Assembly: GCA_023151115.1 (NCBI GenBank)
Contig: JAKLJP010000039.1
Location: forward strand, 1-64,000
DNA length: 64,000 nt
From: Anaerolineae bacterium
Lineage (GTDB): Bacteria; Chloroflexota; Anaerolineae; 4572-78; J111
Direction of reading: 5' to 3'
Position numbers and translations under genes: made by a program. Positions within the stretch are counted from its first letter, which is position 1. Each line of letters opens with the position of its first letter. Shown in pieces: positions 55,995 to 64,000 of the stretch. The notes under the pieces were generated by a model that saw only the letters and a list, made by a program, of their open reading frames with translations, did no database searches and had not been told where the DNA came from.

Positions 55995-56831
55995 ATGCAA
56001 AAAAAAATCGTTGTTACCGGCGGCAGCGGTAAGGCGGGCCGGGCGGTTGTGCGCGAGCTGCTTGAACACAATTATGAGGTCTTGAATGTAGACGTAGCGC
56101 CCCCGCGAGAAGCACTGGCTCCTTTTCTGAAGGTTGACCTGACCGACCTGGGCCAGACCTTCGAGACGCTGCAAGGAGCCGACGGCGTTATCCACCTGGC
56201 CGCTATCCCGGCCCCCGGTCAAGCGACCCCGGAAGTCACCTTTCGAGTCAATATGGCCAGCACCTATAATATTTTTAGCGCGGCTACCAGCCTGGGCTTA
56301 CAGCGAGTCGTTTGGGCTTCGAGCGAAACGACGCTGGGCCTGCCTTTCGACAGAGAGCAGCCGGTTTATGCCCCCATTGATGAAGCCCATCCGCTCTATC
56401 CGGAAACGAGTTACGCTCTCTCCAAGGTTTTGAGCGAGGAAATGGCCCGCCAGTTCAACCGCTGGAGTGGTCTACCCTTTGTGGGGCTGCGCTTCTCCAA
56501 CATTATGGAGCCGGAAGATTACCAACGCTTTCCCGGCTTTTGGAACAATCCCCGCCTGCGTAAATGGAATCTGTGGGGCTATGTGGACGCGCGGGATGTC
56601 GCCCAGGGCTGCCGCCTGGGTTTGGAGGCGGACATCCAAGGCGCAGAAGCCTTCATCATCGCCGCCGCCGACACGGTGATGAACCGGCCCAACCGCGAAT
56701 TAATGGCCGAGATCTTTCCGCACGTGCCGCTGCGAGAGGGCACGGGTGAGTTTGAGACCCTGCTCTCTATTGCCAAAGCGCGTAAACTGCTGGGGTATGC
56801 TCCCAAATATTCCTGGCGGGATCAATTATGA
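55995..56831 (+). CDS. NAD-dependent epimerase/dehydratase-family sugar dehydrogenase
   Basis: A 278-residue extended short-chain dehydrogenase: Gly-rich NAD motif VTGGSGKAGRAVV, GADGVIHLAA, catalytic YALSK (Tyr/Lys), and RFSNIM. The length and short C-terminus resemble uronate dehydrogenases and sugar-1-dehydrogenase-like members, which make lactones. That would suit the lactonase at 42554. Epimerase activity is an alternative. ATG 55995 has AGGAGAT 9 bp upstream. A repeated hairpin precedes it (55881). Confidence 0.75.
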   Translation: MQKKIVVTGGSGKAGRAVVRELLEHNYEVLNVDVAPPREALAPFLKVDLTDLGQTFETLQGADGVIHLAAIPAPGQATPEVTFRVNMASTYNIFSAATSLGLQRVVWASSETTLGLPFDREQPVYAPIDEAHPLYPETSYALSKVLSEEMARQFNRWSGLPFVGLRFSNIMEPEDYQRFPGFWNNPRLRKWNLWGYVDARDVAQGCRLGLEADIQGAEAFIIAAADTVMNRPNRELMAEIFPHVPLREGTGEFETLLSIAKARKLLGYAPKYSWRDQL

Positions 56832-56856
56832 CTTAACCTGATTTTGGAATTAGCTC

Positions 56857-56990
56857 GAAAATCATCCTGAGTAGGCCGAAGGCCGTATCGAAGGGTGATT
56901 TTCGGCTTTTTGTCGCATCCTGAGTAGCCCGGAGCAAAGCGAGGGGCGTATCGAAGCTGCGTCCTGAGCTTGTCGAAGGGGGTGCGATTT
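56857..56990. repeat. CATCCTGAG-family mirrored hairpin repeats
   Basis: GAAAATCATCCTGAGTAG pairs with GGGTGATTTTC (to 56914), followed by CGCATCCTGAGTAGCC (56924 on) which pairs in part with GTATCGAAG words and GGGGTGCG (to 56988). The same family stands at 44703-44822. It fills the gap between the epimerase and GH4 genes. Confidence 0.7.
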
Positions 56991-57033
56991 ACCGGAACTT
57001 CGAATTCAGGTGACTTAGCGAAAGGTCTAATTA

Positions 57034-58464
57034 ATGCCAAAAATTACCTTCATCGGCGCCGGCAGCACCATCTTTGCCCAAAAATTAATGGGTGATATCC
57101 TCAGTTTTCCCGAACTGGCCGAGTCTACCATCAGCCTGTTCGACATTGACCCTGAGCGCCTGCGAACCTCAGAGATTGTGGCCTATAAAGTGGCCGCCGA
57201 ACTGGAGGCGCAGCCAACCATTGAAGCCACCACCGACCGCCGTGCGGCGCTCGCCGGGGCTGATTACGCTATCTGTATGATCCAGGTCGGCGGTTACAGG
57301 CCGGGCACGGTGCTCGACTTTGAAATTCCCAAAAAGTATGGTCTCCGCCAGACCATTGCCGATACCCTCGGCATCGGCGGGATCATGCGCGGCCTGCGAA
57401 CCATCCCCGTTCTGTTAGACATGTGCCGCGATATGGAAGAGGTCTGCCCTGAGGTCACTTTTTTAAATTACGTCAACCCCATGGCTATGAACTGTTGGGC
57501 TATCCACCGCGTCAGCAAGATCAAAACGGTGGGGCTGTGTCACAGCGTACAGGGGACGGCCAATGAACTGGCCCACGATATCGGCGTACCGCTCCAAGAG
57601 ATTAATTACCTCTGCGCCGGTATCAACCACATGGCCTTCTATCTAAAGTTTGAGCGGGAGGGGCAAGACCTTTACCCTTTATTGCGTCAGGTGGTGGCTG
57701 AAGGACGGGCGCCGGCCTGGAACCGCGTCCGCTATGAGGTCTTGACCCATCTCGGTTACTTTGTGACCGAATCCAGCGAACATTTCAGCGAATATGTGCC
57801 CTGGTTCATCAAGCGCGACCGGCCCGATTTGATTGAACAGTTCAATATCCCGCTTGACGAATATATCTGGCGCTGCGAGCAGCAGCTTGGCGGCTGGGAG
57901 CAGCTTCGGGCGGCGATGGAAGACCCTGATCCGCATGCCCTGAGCCGGTTCGAGCGGAGCTATCGCCAAGAGCGGCTGGACCATCTCGACCAACACGATC
58001 CCTGGCACGCCGCTCAATTGCGCCGCTGGTGGACTAACGACGAGGAAGAGTCGGGCGAGAATAGCCAGACCCGCCGCCGCTCCCACGAGTACGGCTCGTA
58101 CATCATTCACTCTCTGGAAACCGGCCAACCGCAGGTGATTTATGGCAATGTGAGCAATGAGGGTTTGATTGATAATTTGCCCCAGGGCTGCTGCGTGGAG
58201 GTACCCTGCCTGGTGGACAAAAATGGCATCCAGCCGACCCGCATCGGCAGCCTGCCGCCGCAGTTGGCCGCGTTGATGCAAACCAATATCAATGTCCAGG
58301 CCCTCACCGTCGAGGCAGCTTTGACCGGCAAGCGTGAACACATCTACCACGCGGCCATGCTGGACCCGCACACCGCCGCCGAACTGGACCTGAGCCAGAT
58401 TCGAGCGATGGTAGACGAACTGCTGGTCGCCCATGCTCAATGGCTGCCGCAGTTCCAAATATAA
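57034..58464 (+). CDS. Glycoside hydrolase family 4, MelA-like alpha-galactosidase
   Basis: A 476-residue GH4 enzyme, very similar to MelA: KITFIGAGSTIFAQKL, TIADTLGIGGIMRGLRTIP, LCHSVQGTANELA, CAGINHMAFYLKF, VTESSEHFSEYVPWFIK, NLPQGCCVEVPCLVDKNG and QTNINVQALTVEAALT. Compared with MelA (about 450) it has an insert of ~40 residues at ~305-345 rich in acidic and Arg residues (LSRFERSYRQERLDHLDQHD and DEEESGENSQTRRRS). It probably hydrolyses alpha-galactosides or related sugars with NAD+ and Mn2+. It lies downstream of the other GH4 (about 37% similar by eye, not aligned). GAAAGG precedes ATG 57034 by ~8 bp. Confidence 0.9.
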   Translation: MPKITFIGAGSTIFAQKLMGDILSFPELAESTISLFDIDPERLRTSEIVAYKVAAELEAQPTIEATTDRRAALAGADYAICMIQVGGYRPGTVLDFEIPKKYGLRQTIADTLGIGGIMRGLRTIPVLLDMCRDMEEVCPEVTFLNYVNPMAMNCWAIHRVSKIKTVGLCHSVQGTANELAHDIGVPLQEINYLCAGINHMAFYLKFEREGQDLYPLLRQVVAEGRAPAWNRVRYEVLTHLGYFVTESSEHFSEYVPWFIKRDRPDLIEQFNIPLDEYIWRCEQQLGGWEQLRAAMEDPDPHALSRFERSYRQERLDHLDQHDPWHAAQLRRWWTNDEEESGENSQTRRRSHEYGSYIIHSLETGQPQVIYGNVSNEGLIDNLPQGCCVEVPCLVDKNGIQPTRIGSLPPQLAALMQTNINVQALTVEAALTGKREHIYHAAMLDPHTAAELDLSQIRAMVDELLVAHAQWLPQFQI

Positions 58465-58465
58465 A

Positions 58466-59299
58466 ATGACAGCCAGTCCGCTGCTCGATACCTCGCGTCT
58501 CTGCGTGCATACCATCACCACCCAACCCTGGCCTGTTGAAGAGGCCATTGAGCGCTATGTTCAGGCCGGGGTGGCCGGGATGACCGTCTGGCGGCAAGCC
58601 CTAACCGGGCGCGACCCGAACAAGGTGGGTGAACAGATTCGCGCCGCCGGTCTAACCATCGTTTCACTCTGCCGGGGTGGTTTCTTTCCCGCCCCTGACC
58701 TGGCTGGCCGGCAGGCGGCTGTCGCCGACAACCGCCGGGCGATAGAGGAAGCTGCCGCCCTGGGCGCGCCGCTGGTGGTGCTGGTTTGCGGGGCTGTCCC
58801 CGGCCAACCGCTTGAAGAGTCGCGCCGCCAAATCAAAGAGGGTATCATGGCTGTCCTGCCCGACGCAGAGCGGTATGGGGTCAGGCTGGCAGTCGAACCG
58901 CTCCACCCGATGTATGCCGACTCGCGTTCGGCGATTAACACTCTGGCTCAGGCCAACGATATCTGCGCGGAACTGGCTTCGCCCCTGGTGGGGGTTGCCG
59001 TGGATGTTTATCATCTGTGGTGGGATCCGCATCTGGAAGCCGAAATTCGGCGTTGCGGCCAGGCCGGACGCCTGTTTGCTTTTCACGTAAGCGATTGGAA
59101 AACGCCGACCGAGGATTTGCTCAACGACCGGGGTTTGATGGGCGAGGGCTGTATTCCTATTCGCCAGATTCGGGGCTGGGTGGAAGAGGCCGGCTTTAGC
59201 GGCTTCAACGAGGTTGAAATTTTTTCCAACAAATATTGGGCCATGGACCAGCAGGAGTTTCTGCAAGCCATCAAAACGGCCTACCTGAGTTATGTTTGA
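58466..59299 (+). CDS. TIM-barrel sugar-phosphate isomerase/epimerase family protein
   Basis: A 277-residue AP-endonuclease-2/xylose-isomerase-like barrel: LCVHTITTQPWPVEEAIERY, AGLTIVSLCRGGFFP, LVVLVCGAVPGQP, LAVEPLHPMYADSRSAINTL, VGVAVDVYHLWWDP, FHVSDWKTPT and NEVEIFSNKYWA, matching metal and acid-base sites of this family (Glu, Asp, His, Glu). It isomerises a sugar or keto-sugar; exact substrate unknown. The ATG overlaps the GH4 stop region (starts 1 bp after), so it is coupled to that gene. Confidence 0.85.
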   Translation: MTASPLLDTSRLCVHTITTQPWPVEEAIERYVQAGVAGMTVWRQALTGRDPNKVGEQIRAAGLTIVSLCRGGFFPAPDLAGRQAAVADNRRAIEEAAALGAPLVVLVCGAVPGQPLEESRRQIKEGIMAVLPDAERYGVRLAVEPLHPMYADSRSAINTLAQANDICAELASPLVGVAVDVYHLWWDPHLEAEIRRCGQAGRLFAFHVSDWKTPTEDLLNDRGLMGEGCIPIRQIRGWVEEAGFSGFNEVEIFSNKYWAMDQQEFLQAIKTAYLSYV

Positions 59300-59434
59300 C
59301 CCATCCAGTCCTGTAGCCCGGTGATTCATCGCCGGGCGAATACCGAGAAACAGCAGGTAGTGAGGTTAAAATACTTTACATAAAAAGTAATATTATCGAA
59401 GTAGCTACGAAAATTTTATCACGGATATAATTCT
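59300..59434. promoter_or_regulatory. AT-rich leader with a weak promoter candidate
   Basis: TTAAAA (59366-59371), a 16-bp spacer and TAATAT (59388-59393) could be a promoter for the oxidoreductase at 59435. No ribosome site precedes that ATG. A TATAAT at 59426 lies too close to the start to act. A small palindrome (GCCCGGTG/CGCCGGGC) lies at 59316-59338. Confidence 0.35.
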
Positions 59435-60607
59435 ATGAAAGAACACAAAATCGGCCTTATTATGAACGGCGTCACCGGGCGGATGGGGGCCAACCAGCAC
59501 CTGGCTCGCTCGATTATGGCGATTATCAAAGAGGGCGGCCTTAAAATCAGCCCCGGCGAAGTGATTGTGCCGGAGCCTATCCTGGTGGGCCGCAACGAGC
59601 ACAAGCTGCGGGCGCTGGCGGTCGAGCATGGTCTGACCCGCTACACTACCGACCTGGACGCCTGCCTGTCAGACCCGGCTTACCCGGTCTACTTTGACGC
59701 TCAACTGACCGGCCTGCGGGTCGAAGCGGTGCGTAAGGCCATTGCCGCCGGCAAGGCGATCTATTGTGAAAAGCCGGTGGCCGATACCCTGGCCGACGCC
59801 CTGACCCTCTGCCGTGAAGCGGAGGCGGCTCAGGTGAAAAATGGGGTGGTGCAGGACAAGCTGTTTCTGCCGGGGTTGTTGAAATTAAAATACCTGCTGG
59901 ACACCAACTTTTTTGGCCGCGTTCTGTCTGTGCGGGGCGAGTTTGGCTACTGGGTTTTTGACGGCAAAAGCCAGCCATGCCAGCGGCCCTCGTGGAATTA
60001 TAAAAAAGAGGAAGGTGGGAGTATTATTGTAGATATGTTCTGCCACTGGCGCTACGTGATTGACAACTTGTTCGGACCCATCAAGTCGCTCTCCTGCCTG
60101 GGGGCCAGGCATATTGACCGGCGGGTGGACGAAGCGGGGCAGGAATACGCCTGCACCGCCGACGACGCCGCCTACGGCACCTTTGAACTGGCCAACGGCA
60201 TTATTTGTCACTTTAACTCCTCCTGGGCCGTCCGTGTCCGGCGCGACGATTTGCTGACTTTACAGGTGGATGGTACTCAGGGCAGCGCCGTAGCCGGCTT
60301 GCGCGATTGCGTCATCCAGCACGAAAGTATGACCCCCCGGCCCGTCTGGAACCCGGATGTAGACAGTCCCATTGACTTCTATGCCGGTTGGACGCGTTTG
60401 CCCAACAATAGAGTTTACGATAATGCTTTCAAAGTGCAGTGGGAACTGTTTCTCAAGCATGTCATTTACGATACCCCTTTCCCCTGGAATCTGCGCGAAG
60501 GAGCCAAAGGCGTCCAACTGGCCGAACTCGCCCTGCAAAGTTGGGCCAACCGGTGCTGGGTAGAGGTGCCGCCGCTAGCTACCTACAGCGAGGACACGAG
60601 GCTGTGA
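59435..60607 (+). CDS. Gfo/Idh/MocA-family oxidoreductase 1
   Basis: A 390-residue NAD(P)-dependent sugar oxidoreductase, longer than the two others here. The Rossmann half starts IGLIMNGVTGRMGANQHL and has the Lys-Pro catalytic motif in YCEKPVADTLADALTL. The C-terminal alpha/beta domain holds GEFGYWVFDGKSQPCQRPSW and MFCHWRYVIDNLFG. Such enzymes oxidise or reduce sugar hydroxyls, and some act together in 3-keto-glycoside breakdown. It may be divergent in substrate from its relatives at 61735 and 62756. Confidence 0.85.
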   Translation: MKEHKIGLIMNGVTGRMGANQHLARSIMAIIKEGGLKISPGEVIVPEPILVGRNEHKLRALAVEHGLTRYTTDLDACLSDPAYPVYFDAQLTGLRVEAVRKAIAAGKAIYCEKPVADTLADALTLCREAEAAQVKNGVVQDKLFLPGLLKLKYLLDTNFFGRVLSVRGEFGYWVFDGKSQPCQRPSWNYKKEEGGSIIVDMFCHWRYVIDNLFGPIKSLSCLGARHIDRRVDEAGQEYACTADDAAYGTFELANGIICHFNSSWAVRVRRDDLLTLQVDGTQGSAVAGLRDCVIQHESMTPRPVWNPDVDSPIDFYAGWTRLPNNRVYDNAFKVQWELFLKHVIYDTPFPWNLREGAKGVQLAELALQSWANRCWVEVPPLATYSEDTRL

Positions 60608-60706
60608 AGGATTTTTTCATCGGCTTCATCTCGTCGGGCATATCGCCAGTAAGAGAAATATTTTCTGACTACTGACTACTGATTACTATTTTAAAAGGAG
60701 CAAACC

Positions 60707-61714
60707 ATGCAATACCGTTTTCTGGGCAACACCGGCTTAAAAGTAAGCGAACTTTGTCTGGGAGCGATGACCTTTGGCCGCGAGGCCGATGAAGCAATCA
60801 GCCGCCGCATCCTCGACCGTTTTGTCGAAGCGGGTGGGAATTTTATTGATACCGCCGATGTCTATACTCAAGGCGCTTCCGAGGAAATTGTTGGGCGTTG
60901 GCTGCAGGGCAAGAATCGCGATGATTTTATTATCGCTACCAAAGTCCGCTTCCCCATGGGCCAGGGACCCAACGATGTCGGCCTTAGCCGCAAACATATT
61001 TTGGCCGGAGTGGAGGCCAGCCTGCGCCGCCTGGGGACCGATTATATTGACCTGTACCAGGTTCACTGCTGGGATGGGGCCACGCCGCTGACCGAAACCC
61101 TGAGCACCCTCAACGATTTAGTCCGCAGTGGCAAGGTTCGCTATCTGGGGGCCAGCAACTACAGCGGCTGGCAGTTACAAAAGGCCATTGACCTGAGCCG
61201 GGGTATGGGCTGGGAAGCCTTCACCTGCTTGCAGCCGTTGTACAATTTGCTCGACCGCTCCCTGGAATGGGAACTACTGCCTGTCTGTCAGAATGAAGGC
61301 TTGGGCATCATCCCCTGGAGTCCTCTGCGCGGCGGCTGGTTGAGCGGCAAATTCCGGCGGGGCATGAGCGCGCCGCCGGAAGGGACGCGGGTCAAGATGG
61401 CCGAAGAACAGGGCTGGAGCGAATCGTGGAGCGCCTACAACAACGAGCATACCTGGAGCGTGCTCGATGCGCTCTTCGCGGTGGCCGAGGAAGCAGGTAA
61501 AAGTCCGGCCCAGGTAGCTATCAATTGGCTGCTGCAACGACCCGGCGTGACCGCTCCCATCATCGGGGCGCGCAACATGGAGCAGTTGGAAAGTAACCTG
61601 GGCGCTGCCGGTTGGTCTCTCAGCGATGAACACCTGGCCCGGCTCAGCCAGGCCGGCGACCAGCCCTTGCCTTACCCCTACGACTTTATTCTTGGCGCTC
61701 AGCAGCGCCGCTGA
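60707..61714 (+). CDS. Aldo/keto reductase
   Basis: A 335-residue AKR of the TIM-barrel type: [40 protein letters not shown] (catalytic Asp and Tyr), [12 protein letters not shown] (Lys), [20 protein letters not shown] (His). NADPH-dependent reduction of an aldehyde or ketose is expected; a role as a sugar reductase fits the context. AAAAGGAG lies 6 bp before ATG. It lies between two of the Gfo/Idh/MocA genes. Confidence 0.9.
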   Translation: MQYRFLGNTGLKVSELCLGAMTFGREADEAISRRILDRFVEAGGNFIDTADVYTQGASEEIVGRWLQGKNRDDFIIATKVRFPMGQGPNDVGLSRKHILAGVEASLRRLGTDYIDLYQVHCWDGATPLTETLSTLNDLVRSGKVRYLGASNYSGWQLQKAIDLSRGMGWEAFTCLQPLYNLLDRSLEWELLPVCQNEGLGIIPWSPLRGGWLSGKFRRGMSAPPEGTRVKMAEEQGWSESWSAYNNEHTWSVLDALFAVAEEAGKSPAQVAINWLLQRPGVTAPIIGARNMEQLESNLGAAGWSLSDEHLARLSQAGDQPLPYPYDFILGAQQRR

Positions 61715-61734
61715 ATTTTAGCAGCGAGGTACCT

Positions 61735-62763
61735 ATGAGTCTACCTAAACTTCGCTTTGGCGTGATTGGCCTTAATCACAACCACATCTACGGCCAAAGT
61801 AATTTGTTGCTGCGGGCCGGGGCAGAATTGGTTTCGTTTTACGCCGCCGAGCCGGAACTGGCCGGCCCGTTTGCCAAGACTTATCCCCAAGCCCGGCAGG
61901 CCGGCAGCGCCGAGGAAATCCTGGCCGACGAGTCGCTTCAACTCATCATCAGCGCCGCCATCGCCAATGAGCGCGCCCCGCTCGGCATCGCCGTGATGCA
62001 GCATGGCAAAGATTTTATGAGCGACAAGCCCGGCTTCACCAGTCTTGACCAACTGGCCGCAGCCCGCCGGGTACAGGCCGAAACCGGGCGCATCTATTCC
62101 ATCTGCTTCAGCGAGCGTTTTGAAAATCCGGCCACCGTCAAAGCCGTCGAACTGGTTCAGGCCGGGGCGATTGGCCGGGTGGTCCAGACGATTGGCCTGG
62201 GGCCGCACCGGACCAACCTGCCCAGCCGCCCCGCCTGGTTTTTTCGCCGGGCGCAGTACGGCGGTATTCTGACCGACATCGGCTCGCATCAGGTGGACCA
62301 GTTTCTCACCTTCACCGGCTCTACCCAGGCCGAGGTGGTGGCGGCGCAGGTGGCTAATTACAAACACCCGCAGTACCCGGAACTGGAAGATTTCGGCGAT
62401 CTGGTGCTGCGAGGCAACGGGGGGACCGGCTATATTCGGGTGGATTGGTACACCCCCGACGGCCTGGACACCTGGGGTGATGGTCGCCTGACCATTTTGG
62501 GCACCGAAGGGTACATTGAACTACGCAAATATTGCGACCTGGCCGGGCGGCCCGGCGGCAATCATCTCTTTCTGGTTGACGGCAGCGGCGTCCACTATTT
62601 TGACTGCGCCAAGCTCGACCTGCCCTATGGCCGCCAATTAATCAGCGATATCTTTAACCGCACCGAAACCGCCATGACCCAGGCCCACTGTTTTTTGGTT
62701 TCCGAACTCAGCCTGACCGCCCAGGCTCAGGCGCAAAGATTGGGGAATTTGAAAAATGACTAA
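61735..62763 (+). CDS. Gfo/Idh/MocA-family oxidoreductase 2
   Basis: A 342-residue enzyme: Rossmann start RFGVIGLNHNHIYGQSNLLL (non-canonical glycine spacing), FMSDKPGFTSLDQLAAARRV (Lys-Pro type), and the substrate domain TDIGSHQVDQFLTF with the conserved His. GAGG lies upstream of ATG 61735. It overlaps the next oxidoreductase by 8 bp, so the two are coupled, perhaps a heteromeric or sequential pair. Confidence 0.88.
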   Translation: MSLPKLRFGVIGLNHNHIYGQSNLLLRAGAELVSFYAAEPELAGPFAKTYPQARQAGSAEEILADESLQLIISAAIANERAPLGIAVMQHGKDFMSDKPGFTSLDQLAAARRVQAETGRIYSICFSERFENPATVKAVELVQAGAIGRVVQTIGLGPHRTNLPSRPAWFFRRAQYGGILTDIGSHQVDQFLTFTGSTQAEVVAAQVANYKHPQYPELEDFGDLVLRGNGGTGYIRVDWYTPDGLDTWGDGRLTILGTEGYIELRKYCDLAGRPGGNHLFLVDGSGVHYFDCAKLDLPYGRQLISDIFNRTETAMTQAHCFLVSELSLTAQAQAQRLGNLKND

Positions 62764-63832
62764 AAAATTACAAGTTGGCATTGTCGGCGGGGGAATTGGC
62801 AGTTACCACATCCGCGCCTTTCAGACGTTGCCAGACCAATTTGAGATTGTGGCTATTTGTGATATTGACGAAGCCAGAGCCAAAAGCCTGGCCGAAACCT
62901 ATCATATTCCGCACGTGGCCACCAGCCTCACCGACCTGTGCCGGTTAAGCGAGTTGGACGTGGTGGACCTATGCACCCCGCCCTATCTCCATTTTACCCA
63001 GGTTCAGGAAGTGGTGGCTGCCGGCAAACATGTTATCCTGGAAAAGCCGCACGTCGGCTCGCTGCAAGAAGTTGACCGTTTGCTAGCCCTGGAAGCAGAA
63101 TCGAGCCGGCGGATTATGCCAATTTTTCAATATCGCTATGGGCATGGATTACAAAAGCTCAAGCTGCTCATCGAAGCCGGTCTGGCCGGGCGCGCTTATC
63201 TGACCACCGTTGAAACATCCTGGCGGCGCGGAAATGATTACTACGCTGTTCCGTGGCGAGGCAAATGGGCTACAGAATTGGGCGGCGTGCTTACTTCAAT
63301 GGCCATTCACGCCCATGATTTGCTCTATTATGTCCTGGGGCCGGTCAAAAGTGTCTTTGCCCGCGCCAAAACTCTGGTCAATCCGATAGAAGTGGACGAT
63401 TGTGTGTCCGCCTCGTTAGAGATGGCCGATGGCTCCCTGGCTTCGTTGTCGGCCACCACCGGCTCGCCGGCCCAAATCAGCCGGCATCGCTTTTGTTTTA
63501 GCCAGCTCACCGCCGAGAGCAACACCCAACCCTATACCAATACCGCCGATCCCTGGATCTTCACCGGCGACTCGCCGGAAATTCAGGCCCAGATCGAAAC
63601 TGCCCTGGCCGGTTTCAAACCGCTGCCCGAAGGCTACGCCGGGCAGTTTTATCGCTATCATCAAGCTCTCAGTGACAACACCGAACTCCCCGTTACGCTG
63701 GCTGACGCTCGCGTAGCCCTCGAACTGCTCACCGCCCTCTACCATTCCGCCGATACAGGTCAGGCGGTGGAATTACCCATCGCTAACGATCATCCCAAAT
63801 ATGCCGGCTGGCAGCCAAAACAGAACAAGTAG
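62756..63832 (+). CDS. Gfo/Idh/MocA-family oxidoreductase 3
   Basis: A 358-residue enzyme: QVGIVGGGIGSYHIRAFQTL (GxGxxG NAD motif), ILEKPHVGSLQEVDRLLAL (EKP catalytic motif), TSMAIHAHDLLYYVLGPVKS (conserved His/Asp), and a C-terminal substrate domain. It starts inside the preceding gene, so translation is coupled. Substrate unknown. Confidence 0.88.
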   Translation: MTKKLQVGIVGGGIGSYHIRAFQTLPDQFEIVAICDIDEARAKSLAETYHIPHVATSLTDLCRLSELDVVDLCTPPYLHFTQVQEVVAAGKHVILEKPHVGSLQEVDRLLALEAESSRRIMPIFQYRYGHGLQKLKLLIEAGLAGRAYLTTVETSWRRGNDYYAVPWRGKWATELGGVLTSMAIHAHDLLYYVLGPVKSVFARAKTLVNPIEVDDCVSASLEMADGSLASLSATTGSPAQISRHRFCFSQLTAESNTQPYTNTADPWIFTGDSPEIQAQIETALAGFKPLPEGYAGQFYRYHQALSDNTELPVTLADARVALELLTALYHSADTGQAVELPIANDHPKYAGWQPKQNK

Positions 63833-63880
63833 CAGGGTCGCAAGTCACAAGGTAGCAAGTCGCAGGGTAACATAGGTGGG
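63833..63880. repeat. GCAAGTCGCA/GGTAGCA direct-word repeat
   Basis: Words GTCGCAAGTCACAAGGTAGC and AAGTCGCAGGGTAAC are near copies in tandem. They belong to the same word family as the 48467 region. A matching right arm is not visible in the window. Confidence 0.5.
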
Positions 63881-63929
63881 TTTCAATTGGGTTGTTCACG
63901 AACTAATGCACACTACTGATGATGAAAAC

Positions 63930-63958
63930 GGAGTCCAAAAGCATAGCTTTTGGACTCC
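63930..63958. repeat. Perfect hairpin repeat, copy 2
   Basis: Arms GGAGTCCAAAAGC and GCTTTTGGACTCC (13 bp, no mismatch) around ATA. Preceded by GATGATGAAAAC as in copy 1. It is 28 bp upstream of the start at 63987 and would fold in the leader of that gene. Confidence 0.75.
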
Positions 63959-63986
63959 TACAGGGCTAATTTTTTAGGAGACCCTC

Positions 63987-64000
63987 ATGGTTGAACAAAA
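63987..64000 (+). CDS. Start of a gene cut by the window edge
   Basis: ATG 63987 with AGGAGA 7-8 bp upstream. Only MVEQ and part of the next codon are inside the window. It is probably another gene of the sugar locus because it has the same hairpin in its leader as the epimerase. Confidence 0.55.

Noticed and set aside
59426..59431. TATAAT box before the oxidoreductase at 59435
   Set aside because: It ends only 3 bp before the ATG, so a transcript would start inside the coding region and lose the start codon; no good -35 box is present.

Overview
The window looks like a chromosomal segment of a Chloroflexota bacterium, probably Anaerolineae-like. This is inferred from gene style, not from a marker gene. 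Pointers are a lipoprotein solute-binding protein with the 'VVEKEV' repeat linker typical of that phylum, very large multi-GAF sensor proteins, GT39 and DUF2079 membrane proteins with shared C-terminal beta domains, a one-transmembrane Ser/Thr kinase, and many mirror-image intergenic repeats.

Layout. (1) 0.2-6.4 kb, plus strand: GT39-type glycosyltransferase, a small unknown protein with a leaderless promoter, an M50 protease-like TPR protein, and a DUF2079 membrane protein. (2) 6.4-10.1 kb: an insertion-sequence graveyard with a complete IS1595 element (frameshifted transposase), fragments of ISAzo13- and ISAs1-type transposases, an RHS remnant, a complete IS5 element (also frameshifted), and a stub of a small ORF. 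(3) 10.1-38.3 kb, minus strand: an MFS transporter, a Maf pyrophosphatase, and then a very large signalling array read leftwards from a good promoter at about 38.35 kb. The array holds two classical histidine kinases, one OmpR-type regulator, three stand-alone receivers, two giant GAF/PAS proteins with no kinase domain, a ~2000-residue nine-GAF hybrid kinase with two receivers, a threonine-synthase-like PLP enzyme fused to a receiver, and a receiver-kinase. (4) 38.5-41.5 kb: a membrane protein and a convergent Ser/Thr kinase sharing a bidirectional terminator. (5) 41.7-42.5 kb: a tRNA-Leu(UAA) gene split by a group I intron that carries an HNH endonuclease gene. (6) 42.5-64 kb, plus strand: a carbohydrate-use locus. 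It has a lactonase-like amidohydrolase, a LacI regulator with its own operator, a complete Opp-type ABC importer (ATPase, binding protein, two permeases, second ATPase), two GH4 glycosidases, an NAD-dependent epimerase/dehydrogenase, a TIM-barrel isomerase, three Gfo/Idh/MocA oxidoreductases and an aldo/keto reductase. A multiheme cytochrome-like protein sits inside the transporter cluster.

How the genes may work together. In the sugar locus, an imported glycoside could be cut or oxidised by NAD-dependent GH4 and Gfo/Idh/MocA enzymes, isomerised, and sent through a lactone step, under LacI control. In the signalling array, the two sensor-only giants probably pass ligand signals to the nine-GAF kinase, and phosphate could then reach the free receivers and the receiver attached to the PLP enzyme. 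Both are inferences from gene order and domains.

Most unusual items: the threonine-synthase/receiver fusion, the HNH-bearing tRNA-Leu intron, a structured RNA candidate with pseudoknot and terminator antisense to the transporter operon (about 45.97-46.12 kb), a perfect hairpin repeated 8 kb apart in front of two sugar genes, and a rich set of mirrored-word intergenic repeats that also intrude into two coding regions.
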